Counted from the stretch's first letter, positions 1 through 6,695 are shown. The stretch: DNA of 9,473 nt from Methanosarcina sp. (GCA_017883485.1 JADGNM010000073.1:1-9473); one strand, 5' to 3'. Notes: a model not told the origin generated them from the letters alone. Translations and numbers: made by a program.

Positions 1-1
1 T

Positions 2-85
2 GCAAGAGAAGCAGGGATTACAGATTCAAAGTGGACACTAAGAAATCTTCTAACATTTAAGTGCTTCAAAACACCAATCATATAA
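2..85 (+). other. Open frame entering from the left edge (unidentified C-terminal end)
   Basis: Twenty-eight sense codons run in from the window edge and end in TAA at 83-85. The deduced tail is basic and hydrophobic (it includes GITDSKWTLRNLLTFK). It abuts the break point of the transposase remnant on the other strand, so it may be the end of a second element or gene that truncated it. I do not recognise the family, and a frame this short can be open by chance. Confidence 0.2.
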
Positions 86-96
86 CGCTGGACGAC

Positions 97-756
97 CTAT
101 TTTTTAAGATGAGCAACAATTCCTTCTGGAGGGATATCAATTGTTTCGAGAGGCTTATTTGTCGTGTTATCAGGATTCACCAAACAATTTGATTTCAATC
201 TTGTTAGAAAATGCCATTGTTTTCCCCTGATACCTTTGAGGGTTTTTAGGCTCGCATACCATGTATCGAACATAACAAACTTCGGTTTAACGCCGCGTTC
301 TTTGGCTTTATCGAGCATATCACGACAGTGATCATTCTTCGTTTTACTGTCTTGATCGAAATCATATATACGAAAATCTACAGGTAAGATTTTCTTACCA
401 TCTGTCCAGAGTAAGGTAATAAGACCAATTCCCTTAACAGTACGATGATGCTTTCCATTCCATTGATAACGAACAAAACCAATCTTTTTTGAATAGGGCT
501 TATCCAGTACAGTGTCGTCGACAATCGGAAAACCTTTTTTAGGAATAACGAATTTCCTCACTTCAGCCCATAGAGATTCTGTGTCTGATGATTGATGTTG
601 AAGCAGACGAGTAAAACAATCATGAGAAGGAGCATTGGTTTTATAAAGGTAACAGCGAGCAGCTTCAGTACAGCTAAAAACGGTGGAAGAAGCGATAAGG
701 AAATTGATGTAATCAAGGTCAATAAATTTGAGTTGTGAATTAGAGGATCTTAAATC
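97..756 (-). pseudogene. Truncated DDE (IS4/IS701-like) insertion-sequence transposase
   Basis: A frame of 219 codons is open on the minus strand from 756 to 100 and ends in TAG at 97-99. It resembles Methanosarcina and cyanobacterial transposases of about 330 residues. An N-terminal block (LKFIDLDYINFLIASS, then EAARCY and TRLLQHQSSDTESLW) precedes the first catalytic Asp in IVDDTVLDKPYSKK (about codons 80-81). GIGLITLLWTDG, FRIYD and TKNDH follow, and the second Asp lies in MFDTWYASL (about codon 164). The frame stops just after the conserved IPPEG..AHLKK block, so the C-terminal third with the catalytic Glu region (the expected E.YHRG..QFCGVE stretch) is missing. No ATG, GTG or TTG lies in frame before the GTG at 559-561, and TGA at 757-759 closes the 5' side. 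Both ends therefore look damaged. I found no terminal inverted repeats. It is probably an inactive relic. Confidence 0.8.
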
Positions 757-811
757 TCAAAATCTGCTTTTGGCCTGGAGAGCAAAAATATAATAATTCA
801 AAAATTAGAAA

Positions 812-834
812 TGCGAGTTAATTTTCCTCTCGCA
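812..834 (-). terminator. Candidate terminator downstream of hsp20
   Basis: TGCGAG (812-817) and CTCGCA (829-834) form a perfect 6 bp stem around an 11-nt loop. On the minus strand the stem is followed by a T-rich run (through about 785). It lies about 40 nt past the hsp20 stop. Archaeal termination depends mainly on T tracts, so the stem itself may be incidental. Confidence 0.35.
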
Positions 835-872
835 GTCAGGTATTAATTGAAGGCTTTTTTTTCTGAGAAAGA

Positions 873-1334
873 TTATTCAATCTGTATTTTCTTTGTTGGC
901 TCTTCCAGTTTCATTTTCGGCAGCGTTATTGTCAGGACACCGTTTTCCATTTTTGCAGTGCCCCCTTCCTCTTTAACGCTGGAAGGCAGGCGGACAGCCC
1001 GGTAAAAACGAGTGTATGATCTTTCCTTACGAATATATCCTTCTTCCTCTTTTTCCTGTTCTTTTCCGCTCTTTGCACTTATTTCGAGCATGTCTTCTTT
1101 AAGGTTTATCTCAACATCCTCTTTGTTAATTCCTGGCAAATCGGTAGTGACCACAAGCTTGTCTTCTTCATCCTTGATGTCAACGGCAGGCGTAAATACC
1201 TTTCCGCCTCCCAATTCTTCCGCAGGCATGAAATCTTCAAAAAGCTGGTTAAGGCGCTCCTGAGTTCTCTTAATCTCTTCAAAAGGATCCCATTGTGCAG
1301 GTCCTGAAAATGATTTTCTAGCAGGCCATCTCAT
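873..1334 (-). CDS. hsp20: Small heat-shock protein, Hsp20/alpha-crystallin family
   Basis: This is an ATP-independent cytoplasmic holdase chaperone that forms oligomers and binds unfolding proteins during stress. The product is 153 residues, normal for archaeal Hsp20. An N-terminal arm (WDPFEEIKRTQERLNQLFEDF) leads into the alpha-crystallin domain at about residues 45-140, with the signature A..ENGVLTITLPK near 127-140. The C-terminus ends in KKIQIE, the I-x-I anchor used for oligomer assembly. ATG 1332-1334 is preceded by AGGGGGAA (about 1341-1348), a good ribosome site at 8-nt spacing. The gene is monocistronic: the upstream neighbour on the same strand ends 200 bp away with T-rich sequence between. 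Its promoter has a BRE/TATA element and a perfect inverted repeat over the expected start point, which suggests repression at normal temperature. Confidence 0.95.
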   Translation of the reverse strand: MRWPARKSFSGPAQWDPFEEIKRTQERLNQLFEDFMPAEELGGGKVFTPAVDIKDEEDKLVVTTDLPGINKEDVEINLKEDMLEISAKSGKEQEKEEEGYIRKERSYTRFYRAVRLPSSVKEEGGTAKMENGVLTITLPKMKLEEPTKKIQIE

Positions 1335-1354
1335 CTTAAATTCCCCCTAATAAG

Positions 1355-1384
1355 ATTATAACACAGTATTACATGTGTTATAAT
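1355..1384. promoter_or_regulatory. Perfect 11-bp inverted repeat in the hsp20 promoter (probable operator)
   Basis: ATTATAACACA (1355-1365) and TGTGTTATAAT (1374-1384) are exact reverse complements separated by 8 bp. The repeat lies 18-50 bp downstream of the TATA-like box at 1402-1408 and 21 bp upstream of the hsp20 ATG, so it covers the expected transcription start. Repressors such as Pyrococcus Phr bind at this place and block RNA polymerase. The site sequence here is not the Pyrococcus one, so the binding protein is unknown. Confidence 0.6.
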
Positions 1385-1401
1385 GAGTATATTGAGAAAG
1401 G

Positions 1402-1416
1402 ATATATACGTTTCCG
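1402..1416 (-). promoter_or_regulatory. BRE/TATA promoter element of hsp20
   Basis: On the minus strand the sequence reads CGGAAACGTATATAT: a purine-rich BRE followed by TATATAT at 1402-1408. With usual archaeal spacing, transcription would start near 1376-1380, giving a leader of about 45 nt that carries the AGGGGG ribosome site. Confidence 0.5.
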
Positions 1417-1460
1417 TAGCAAATTCTACCAAAGTGTAGCGTTTAAGGGAGAGTTTGAAT

Positions 1461-1490
1461 AAAAAGAAGAAATTTAAAGAAATTAAAAAA
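1461..1490 (-). terminator. T-rich terminator tract downstream of the ApgM-family gene
   Basis: On the minus strand, 44-73 nt after the stop codon, several T clusters occur in a row (TTTTTTAATT, then TTTAAATTTC, then TTTTT). This is the usual form of archaeal termination signals. No stem-loop is needed or obvious. Confidence 0.45.
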
Positions 1491-1533
1491 GATATACAGA
1501 TAGAAAATCAGATAGTTAACCGGAAAAATGTTA

Positions 1534-2730
1534 TCATTTTGCCTTTACAAGCATTCCGATCAGGTCCGAAGCTTTTACCAGGCCCAGAGAACCCTTTTTA
1601 ACGGATTCTTCATCAAAGGCATTTGTTTCATCCGGATCAGCTTTGTCGGTCCTGTAGATTGCAAATGGGATAGGGTCCTTTGTATGCGTCTTTAAGGAAA
1701 TAGGAGTCGGATGGTCGGGAAGTACAAGAATTGTAAAGGGCTCACCTGAAGATTCGGCATGTTTAAGAATAGGGGCTACTACCCGACTAGCGAAATCCTC
1801 AACAGCTTTTAATTTTTTTTCAAGGATTCCTTCATGTCCGGTCTCGTCTGGAGCCTCGATATGAACAAAAACAAGATCCTTCGTTTTCAAAGTTTCAATG
1901 GCAGCACTAACTTTTCCTTCATAATTAGTGTCCAGATAACCGGTTGCTCCCGGAACCTCAATTATGTCCAGGCCTGCATAAATTCCGATGCCTTTAAGGA
2001 GGTCGACTGCCGAGATAATTGCTCCGTTTTTCCCGTAAAGTTCCTTAAATGAAGTAAATTTTGGGGCAAAACCCTGTCCCCAGATCCAGATCGAGTTTGC
2101 CGGGTTTTTGTCCTCGTTAATTCTTTCCAGGTTAACCGGATGCAGCTCAAGAACTACCATAGATGCTTCAATTAATCCGGAAAGAAACTTTCCGTCTTTT
2201 CCGCTCGGCAAGTACTCCTTAATTTTCTTTCCTGTAATGTTATGCGGAGGAGTGCATTTTGTTTCAGCTCCAAGGTTCCTTCTGGCGACCATGAGATGCC
2301 TGTAACTGATCCCCGGATAGAAGTTCAGTTCTTCGGTACTGAGTTCCGTATCAAGGGTTTCGATGAGGATTTTTGCTTCTTCACTGCTAATATGCCCTGC
2401 ACTGTAATCTTTCATTCTCCCATTTTCGATAGTTATAAGATTGCATCTAAAAGCCACATCATCGGACGCAAGGGCTACACCTATGCTGGCAGCTTCCAGC
2501 GGAGCCCGTCCGGAGTAATAGACTGCCGGATCGTACCCGATAATAGACATATTTGCGATATCACTCCCTGGAGAAAAGCCATCGGGTATGGTTTTTGCAA
2601 GCCCTGTCTTCCCGTGAGCTGCGATATAATCCATAGCAGGAGTTCGGGCTGCCTGAAGAATGGTCTTGCCACCCAGTTCTTCTAACGGGTAATCAGCCAT
2701 TCCGTCTCCTATAAGTACGGCATACTTCAT
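1534..2730 (-). CDS. apgM: ApgM-family phosphoenzyme: annotated cofactor-independent phosphoglycerate mutase, possibly homoserine kinase
   Basis: A 398-residue member of the alkaline-phosphatase superfamily, normal length for archaeal ApgM proteins. Metal-binding and catalytic motifs are visible: GDGMAD (residues 8-13), PGSDIANMSIIGYDP (54-68, with the likely phosphorylated Ser56), HIEAPDETGHEG (290-301), LPDHPTP (about 337-343) and a further His in THTKDP (about H349). Classical phosphoglycerate mutases of this family interconvert 3- and 2-phosphoglycerate. As I remember them they carry LDGLGDRP, DRRAGRIS and TDAASHDGN-like motifs, whereas this protein has GDGMADYP, DYSAGHIS and APDETGHEG, as in the branch proposed to be homoserine kinase. 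The divergent neighbour is aspartate kinase, which fits that alternative. The ATG at 2728-2730 is preferred over one 33 nt upstream because AGGTGA (2735-2740) stands 4 nt before it and MKYAVLIGDG matches the family N-terminus. Family assignment is very secure; the exact reaction is not. Confidence 0.9.
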   Translation of the reverse strand: MKYAVLIGDGMADYPLEELGGKTILQAARTPAMDYIAAHGKTGLAKTIPDGFSPGSDIANMSIIGYDPAVYYSGRAPLEAASIGVALASDDVAFRCNLITIENGRMKDYSAGHISSEEAKILIETLDTELSTEELNFYPGISYRHLMVARRNLGAETKCTPPHNITGKKIKEYLPSGKDGKFLSGLIEASMVVLELHPVNLERINEDKNPANSIWIWGQGFAPKFTSFKELYGKNGAIISAVDLLKGIGIYAGLDIIEVPGATGYLDTNYEGKVSAAIETLKTKDLVFVHIEAPDETGHEGILEKKLKAVEDFASRVVAPILKHAESSGEPFTILVLPDHPTPISLKTHTKDPIPFAIYRTDKADPDETNAFDEESVKKGSLGLVKASDLIGMLVKAK

Positions 2731-2770
2731 CGCTTCACCTGTTTTAACTATTTTACATTGCATCTCGGAG

Positions 2771-2788
2771 TTAAATATATCGTTTTCT
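2771..2788 (-). promoter_or_regulatory. BRE/TATA promoter of the ApgM-family gene
   Basis: On the minus strand the sequence reads AGAAAACG followed by ATATATTTAA. This is a strong archaeal BRE plus TATA box, similar to that of hsp20. The start point would be near 2748-2752, giving a leader of about 20 nt that contains the AGGTGA ribosome site. Confidence 0.5.
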
Positions 2789-2872
2789 ATCAGAACCAGT
2801 TATCAGCAGTTATCGGGCATCTGCCAGTAATTTTTTCTGTCAATCCAAATGTTTTAATTTCAACATTCACTT

Positions 2873-2892
2873 ACACAAGCATACACAAGCAT
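2873..2892. repeat. Tandem duplication of a 10-mer (ACACAAGCAT x2)
   Basis: Two exact adjacent copies of ACACAAGCAT occupy 2873-2882 and 2883-2892. They lie about 90-100 bp upstream of the TATA box of the ApgM-family gene and about 280 bp upstream of lysC. They could be a regulator site or a slippage product. Confidence 0.6.
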
Positions 2893-2971
2893 TATAATAT
2901 AGTATTATCTTCTATACAAGACAAATTCTCAGCGCAAAGCGTGTTAAATGGCGAAAGAGCCCATGGATAGT

Positions 2972-2988
2972 GTTCTTTAGTAAAGAAC
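2972..2988. promoter_or_regulatory. 17-bp palindrome between the divergent genes
   Basis: GTTCTTTA (2972-2979) and TAAAGAAC (2981-2988) are perfect reverse complements around a single G. One half-site, TAAAGAAC, recurs at 3120-3127 about 45 bp before the lysC start. The one-base centre is too tight for an RNA hairpin of the full arms, so a DNA operator is the likelier reading. The binding protein is unknown. Confidence 0.45.
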
Positions 2989-3030
2989 TTATTTACTGAG
3001 AAGTGACCTGTAAAAATAGTAGATATTCGA

Positions 3031-3066
3031 ATTTGAGTGAATATTAACATTTGAGTGAACATTAAC
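3031..3066. repeat. Tandem 18-bp repeat upstream of lysC
   Basis: Two adjacent copies of ATTTGAGTGAAYATTAAC occupy 3031-3048 and 3049-3066 and differ at one position (T in the first, C in the second). They end 20 bp before a possible lysC TATA box (3086-3093), a place where archaeal activators or repressors commonly bind. A tandem site for an amino-acid-responsive regulator is plausible but unproven. Confidence 0.6.
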
Positions 3067-3085
3067 TCAGGTAATTATTAGAATC

Positions 3086-3093
3086 TTTAAAAT
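3086..3093 (+). promoter_or_regulatory. Possible TATA box of the lysC-purM operon
   Basis: TTTAAAAT is the best TATA-like octamer in the 100 bp before lysC. It would give a start near 3118 and a leader of about 50 nt. The BRE in front is weak and several other AT-rich stretches compete. Confidence 0.25.
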
Positions 3094-3170
3094 CAAAGTT
3101 ATTAGATTAACATTTAAGATAAAGAACGATGTGAGAATAACTCAGTTTAATGCTAAAACGTGATCCGATC

Positions 3171-4640
3171 ATGAGAATTGTAATGAAATTTGGAGGAACT
3201 TCCGTTGGGGACGGAAAAAAGATAAGTCATGTTGCCCAGCTTCTAAAAAAGTACCATGAAGAAGGCAACCAGGTAGTGGCAGTAACCTCTGCGCTCGGTG
3301 GGGTAACAGATAGACTTCTGGAAAATGCGCGCCTTGCTTCAACAAAAGGCAAAGTTAGCCTTGTGAAGGAGTTTAAAACAGAACTTACAAACAAACACTA
3401 TGAAGCCATAAGGGACGCCATTGACAATTCCACAGTTGCAAAAGAAGTCCTCCAGATCCTTGATCTCCGCATCGATGAGCTAGAAAAAGCCCTCATAGGG
3501 ATTTGCTATCTGGGTGAGCTGACTCCCAGGTCTATAGACTACATCTCATCCTATGGGGAACGTCTGGCAGCCCCAATAGTTTCCGGAGCTGTACGCTCTC
3601 TTGGAGTAGCATCAACCGAATACACAGGTGGAGAAGCAGGGATAATTACATCCTCTGATTATGGGAACGCCAAGCCTCTCGAAAAGACCTACGAACTTGT
3701 GAAAAACAGACTTGGGTGTAGACTTGGATCACAGGTTATTGTGGTCACAGGCTTTATCGGAGAAAACGAAAACGGAATCATTACCACGCTCGGAAGAAGC
3801 GGGTCTGACTTTACAGCTTCCATTCTGGGTGCGGCCCTTAAAGCTGATGAGATCTGGCTCTGGAAAGAAGTAAATGGGATTATGACCACTGACCCGAGAA
3901 TCGTGCCTGAAGCAAAAACCATCCCACAGATTTCTTACGCTGAGGCAATGGAGCTCTCTTATTTCGGAGCAAACGTACTTCACCCGCGCACAATTGAGCC
4001 TGCAATGAGAGAACATATTCCTGTACGTGTCAAAAATACTTTTGACCCGGAATTCCCTGGCACACTAATTGTTTCGGAAAAACTCCAGTGCAGGCATGTT
4101 GTAAAAGCGGTAAGCCTGATCAAACATGTCGCTCTTATAAATGTTGCAGGCGCCGAGATGGCAGGAGCAGTCGGGACTGTGGCAAGGCTCTTTACAGCCC
4201 TTGCAAAGGCCGGAGTAAACGTTGTTATGATCAGCCAGGGCTCGTCAGAGTCCAACATCTCTTTCGTTGTCAGCGAAGCGCACGCAGAAACCGCATTACA
4301 AGCCCTTCATGCCGAGTTCAATCGTGAGATCGTAAAGGAAATTACTTCGGACGAAAACGTCTGCGTAGTCGCAGTCGTGGGTGCAGGCATGGCAGGAACA
4401 CCGGGTGTGGCAAAGCGGGTTTTTGGGGCTCTTGGAAATTCAATGATTAATATTATTATGATCAGTCAGGGCTCTTCCCAGTACAATATTTCTTTCGTTG
4501 TGAGGGAAGACGACGCATTTGCTGCGGTCAAGACCTTGCATGACGAATTCGAATTATATAACGGAAATGAAATTGAAATGCAGCTGCAAAGCAGGCAGGA
4601 AGGAGCAGAGAGTGAGCGAAAAACACCTAACATACGCTGA
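3171..4640 (+). CDS. lysC: Aspartate kinase with two C-terminal ACT domains
   Basis: This cytoplasmic enzyme phosphorylates L-aspartate with ATP to 4-phospho-L-aspartate, the committed step towards lysine, threonine and methionine. The product is 489 residues. The amino-acid-kinase domain (about 1-300) opens with [13 protein letters not shown], followed by [40 protein letters not shown] and [15 protein letters not shown]. Two tandem ACT domains follow (about 318-385 and 397-470). Each carries MISQGSS..NISFVV, a near-duplicate also visible in the DNA near 4228 and 4459. ACT pairs usually give feedback inhibition by lysine or threonine. An ATG at 3150 is in frame, but ATG 3171 is preferred because GTGATCC (3160-3166), complementary to the 16S rRNA end, lies 4 nt before it and [11 protein letters not shown] matches the family start. 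Its end overlaps purM. The upstream repeats may be regulatory. Confidence 0.95.
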   Translation: MRIVMKFGGTSVGDGKKISHVAQLLKKYHEEGNQVVAVTSALGGVTDRLLENARLASTKGKVSLVKEFKTELTNKHYEAIRDAIDNSTVAKEVLQILDLRIDELEKALIGICYLGELTPRSIDYISSYGERLAAPIVSGAVRSLGVASTEYTGGEAGIITSSDYGNAKPLEKTYELVKNRLGCRLGSQVIVVTGFIGENENGIITTLGRSGSDFTASILGAALKADEIWLWKEVNGIMTTDPRIVPEAKTIPQISYAEAMELSYFGANVLHPRTIEPAMREHIPVRVKNTFDPEFPGTLIVSEKLQCRHVVKAVSLIKHVALINVAGAEMAGAVGTVARLFTALAKAGVNVVMISQGSSESNISFVVSEAHAETALQALHAEFNREIVKEITSDENVCVVAVVGAGMAGTPGVAKRVFGALGNSMINIIMISQGSSQYNISFVVREDDAFAAVKTLHDEFELYNGNEIEMQLQSRQEGAESERKTPNIR

Positions 4641-5613
4641 CTCGGGCGTGGACATTGCAAAGGAAGAAAAAACCGTCAAAACCCTGGTCGAAAAACTCAG
4701 CTATGTTCGAAAGGGTATCGGAGCGCCCCTGACAGGAATAGGGCACTATGCAGGGCTCCTGGACTTCGGAGAATATGCCCTTGCAATGACAACGGACGGA
4801 GTAGGCTCAAAAGTCCTTATTGCAAATGAAATGCAGAGATGGAATACTGTAGGAATAGACTGCATTGCAATGAACGTTAACGATCTTCTGGCCATAGGAG
4901 CCGAACCTGTGGCTTTTGTGGACTACCTTGCCCTTGAAAAACACGAAGAAGGCTTTGCAGCCCAAATAGGAGAGGGGCTGCTTAAAGGAGCCGAAATCTC
5001 AAGGATATCTATCGTAGGCGGAGAAACCGCAACCCTTCCCGATATAATTAAAGGTTTTGACCTTGCAGGCACCTGCCTTGGAATTGTCAAAAAAGATCGG
5101 ATTGTCGAAGGAGAAAAAATCAGGGCAGGTAATGTAATTGTCGGTATCCCAAGCACAGGTATTCACAGTAACGGTTATACCCTGGTAAGGAAAATCATTG
5201 AAGAAGCCGGATATTCTTACCATGACCCCTGCCCCTATGATAGCTCAAAGACAATCGGAGATGAGCTTCTAACCCCAACAAGAATTTATATTGAGATCCT
5301 CGATGTCCTTAAAGAGTACGAAGTCCATGGGCTTGCTCATATAACAGGCAGCGGGCTTTTGAAGCTGAGAAGGGTGACAAAACTGGGCTTTGATTTCTAT
5401 TCCCCTCTCGAGCCTCAGGAAATTTTCAAATTCCTGCAAAAAGAAGGCGGAGTCGAAGATCTCGAGATGTATAGAACTTTCAACATGGGTATGGGCTTTC
5501 TCATCATCCTGCCGGAAGACGATGCTGTAAAAGCCGCAGAAATGACAGGCGGAAAAATCGTAGGAAAAATTGTAGAAAGAGGTATCAAGGTCAAAGACCT
5601 GGTAATAGAGTAA
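4612..5613 (+). CDS. purM: Phosphoribosylformylglycinamidine cyclo-ligase (AIR synthetase)
   Basis: PurM closes formylglycinamidine ribonucleotide to aminoimidazole ribonucleotide using ATP, step five of purine synthesis. The product is 333 residues, the normal length. Visible motifs are [11 protein letters not shown] (42-52), the ATP-binding TTDGVGSK (60-67), [11 protein letters not shown] (83-93), [10 protein letters not shown] (135-144), STGIHSNGY (181-189), HITGSG (243-248) and [11 protein letters not shown] (286-296). The start is GTG 4612, because AGGAG (4601-4605) stands 6 nt before it and [15 protein letters not shown] is the usual PurM N-terminus. A longer in-frame extension to an ATG at 4519 lies wholly inside the lysC ACT domain and is rejected. 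The coding region begins 29 nt before lysC ends, so the ribosome site is within lysC and the two are probably translated as a coupled pair. No pathway link to aspartate kinase is obvious. Confidence 0.95.
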   Translation: MSEKHLTYADSGVDIAKEEKTVKTLVEKLSYVRKGIGAPLTGIGHYAGLLDFGEYALAMTTDGVGSKVLIANEMQRWNTVGIDCIAMNVNDLLAIGAEPVAFVDYLALEKHEEGFAAQIGEGLLKGAEISRISIVGGETATLPDIIKGFDLAGTCLGIVKKDRIVEGEKIRAGNVIVGIPSTGIHSNGYTLVRKIIEEAGYSYHDPCPYDSSKTIGDELLTPTRIYIEILDVLKEYEVHGLAHITGSGLLKLRRVTKLGFDFYSPLEPQEIFKFLQKEGGVEDLEMYRTFNMGMGFLIILPEDDAVKAAEMTGGKIVGKIVERGIKVKDLVIE

Positions 5614-5668
5614 AAACTCTGATGAAAGAGTGAAAAAAGTGGAAATCTCGATTTTGATCTCATTTTTT
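5607..5668. terminator. Convergent termination region between purM and DUF1894
   Basis: AGAGT and ACTCT (5607-5611 and 5616-5620) form a short hairpin with an AAAA loop at the purM stop codon. T-rich sequence follows, with a T6 run at 5663-5668 that could end plus-strand transcripts. The two genes face each other with only 46 bp between stops, so transcripts probably overlap. Confidence 0.3.
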
Positions 5669-6034
5669 CCATATATCCTCGTATCTGGTTGGGGATGCCT
5701 TTGCGCTCTCGAGAGGCTTGCCCTTTTTCAAAGAGGCTGTTGTCTTTTCGTTCTCCATCTCCCTGAGTCTATTGATTTCCTTTTTGCTTTCCTCGTCGTC
5801 TATAGTCAGGACAAAAGTCCCATGGCAGGGTTTTGTGTAGGTGAAGAGCAGAGCATTACCCCTGGCCCCCAAAGCAATGGGCGGTATCCCGATCACATAG
5901 TAGTCGTTGAAGATCTTGTAGCCGGGAGATACATAGTGAACTTCGTCCGAGTTTTTCTCAATATACTCTCTTGATTCTTTGAAGGTTGTCTTTTCAAGGA
6001 GGATTTTGTATTTTTTCTGCTCAATACAGCTCAT
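5660..6034 (-). CDS. DUF1894 family protein (methanogen-specific, function unknown)
   Basis: A 124-residue soluble protein. The conserved part spans about residues 1-95: the YKILLEKTT opening, YVSPGYKI, an aliphatic strand YYVIGIPPIA, and the hallmark FTYTKPCHGTFVL with a conserved Cys near residue 70. The charged tail (about 95-124, ending SPTRYEDIWKK) is absent from the shorter paralogue at 6969-7271. I recall the DUF1894 member MTH1880 having a solved structure reported to bind calcium, but the cellular role is not known. The start codon overlaps the DUF1890 stop (ATGA at 6031-6034) and is preceded by GGAGGGA, so it is the second gene of a translationally coupled operon. No membrane segment or signal peptide is visible. 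The family is secure; the function is unknown. Confidence 0.85.
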   Translation of the reverse strand: MSCIEQKKYKILLEKTTFKESREYIEKNSDEVHYVSPGYKIFNDYYVIGIPPIALGARGNALLFTYTKPCHGTFVLTIDDEESKKEINRLREMENEKTTASLKKGKPLESAKASPTRYEDIWKK

Positions 6035-6489
6035 TTGGCTATTCCCTCCATTACTTTATCAAGCTTACTTTTAAGACGAATTGGGTTGTGAACATCTTTT
6101 GCAACGACTTTTTCGGTATCGAATTCAATGGCCTCGGCCAGGGTCTCGGCGTTCCTGCCAAAAATTACTGAGTACAGCCTGGCCTGAGAAATGGCGCTCA
6201 TGGTCGCAGCATAGGTCATCCCGGCATCGTTATGCATAAAGGCGAAGCAGATGTCGAAATCCGCTCTTTTCTCAATGATATCTTCCAGGGTTTTATCAAG
6301 ATCCACCATCTTTTTTACATAATAGCCGTCGTAATCGGAAACCTTCAAAAGCTTGATTACAGCATCTGTCCCGGCAACGGTTACGTCGAATCCCAGGTTG
6401 GTAAGTTTATGGGAAAGATACAGGGCAATGCTGGTTTGAATTGGGATTTCGGGGCATCCCATCATTAGGAGCACTTTTGCGCCGGTCAT
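6031..6489 (-). CDS. DUF1890 family protein (methanogen-specific, function unknown)
   Basis: A 152-residue cytoplasmic protein with an alternating strand and helix pattern typical of a Rossmann-like alpha/beta fold. The first strand and loop, AKVLLMMGCPEIPIQ (residues 4-18), carry the conserved MGCPE motif with Cys12. LGFDVTVAGTDAVIKLLKVSD (about 32-52) follows, then a central FAFMHNDAGMTYAATMSAIS (82-101) with a potential metal- or cofactor-binding His86, and RLYSVIFGR. I recall the crystallised protein MTH777 as a family member. The gene begins the operon and ends in an ATGA overlap with DUF1894. The ribosome site before ATG 6487-6489 is weak (GAGATG), and an ATATAAAAT box sits only about 20 nt upstream, so the transcript may be nearly leaderless. 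The function is unknown; the conserved Cys in both partners could mean they act together. Confidence 0.85.
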   Translation of the reverse strand: MTGAKVLLMMGCPEIPIQTSIALYLSHKLTNLGFDVTVAGTDAVIKLLKVSDYDGYYVKKMVDLDKTLEDIIEKRADFDICFAFMHNDAGMTYAATMSAISQARLYSVIFGRNAETLAEAIEFDTEKVVAKDVHNPIRLKSKLDKVMEGIAK

Positions 6490-6508
6490 AGCATCTCATC
6501 TCTAAGGT

Positions 6509-6517
6509 ATTTTATAT
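6509..6517 (-). promoter_or_regulatory. Possible TATA box of the DUF1890-DUF1894 operon
   Basis: ATATAAAAT on the minus strand is centred about 24 nt before the ATG, which would place the start at or next to the start codon. A second candidate, TATATT at 6527-6532, would give a leader of about 16 nt. Confidence 0.3.
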
Positions 6518-6661
6518 GAAGCATGGAATATAGGTTAATCCTGAATTTCAACCTTTGCAATTGGTATTCGTGTGAAATCTTTGAATCGGGATAAAGTTTT
6601 AGTTTTGCCATATTTAGCCTCTTGAATTTCTACGTAATAGTTGGGCATCAGCCATATTACT

Positions 6662-6695
6662 CACATACTACCAGCTAATATATCCCACATACTAC
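6662..6695. repeat. 10-bp direct repeat CACATACTAC with a 24-bp period
   Basis: Exact copies lie at 6662-6671 and 6686-6695, each preceded by an imperfectly similar TAT-rich stretch, so the repeat unit may be about 18-20 bp. A 24-bp period places both copies on roughly similar faces of the helix. It lies about 175-205 bp upstream of DUF1890 and 275 bp upstream of the second DUF1894. Confidence 0.45.

Noticed and set aside
1..99. Pyrrolysine read-through of the transposase TAG at 97-99
   Set aside because: The frame stays open after TAG to the window edge, but the residues that follow (VVQRYMIGVLKHLNVRRF) do not resemble the expected GYGF.KVF continuation, so a truncation explains the stop better than recoding.
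2242..2685. Plus-strand 147-codon open frame antisense to the ApgM-family gene
   Set aside because: It is fully covered by a gene with clear catalytic motifs; the antisense frame has no ribosome site and no recognisable protein character.
2758..2970. Plus-strand frame of 70 codons in the divergent intergenic region
   Set aside because: It starts inside the leader of the ApgM-family gene, lies over its promoter and repeats, has no ribosome site, and its translation looks unlike any protein.
2873..3066. CRISPR-like array upstream of lysC
   Set aside because: The repeats are of different sequences, only two copies each and directly adjacent, with no spacers and no cas genes.
3150..3170. Earlier lysC start at ATG 3150
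   Set aside because: No ribosome site at useful spacing, while GTGATCC precedes ATG 3171 and the family N-terminus matches that start.
2764..3170. Lysine or other riboswitch in the lysC leader
   Set aside because: No multi-helix conserved aptamer pattern is visible, and the inferred leader of about 50 nt is too short for the known lysine aptamer.
4519..4611. Earlier purM start at ATG 4519
   Set aside because: The extra 31 codons lie in the lysC ACT domain in another frame, and the resulting Cys/Lys/Arg-rich extension is foreign to PurM.
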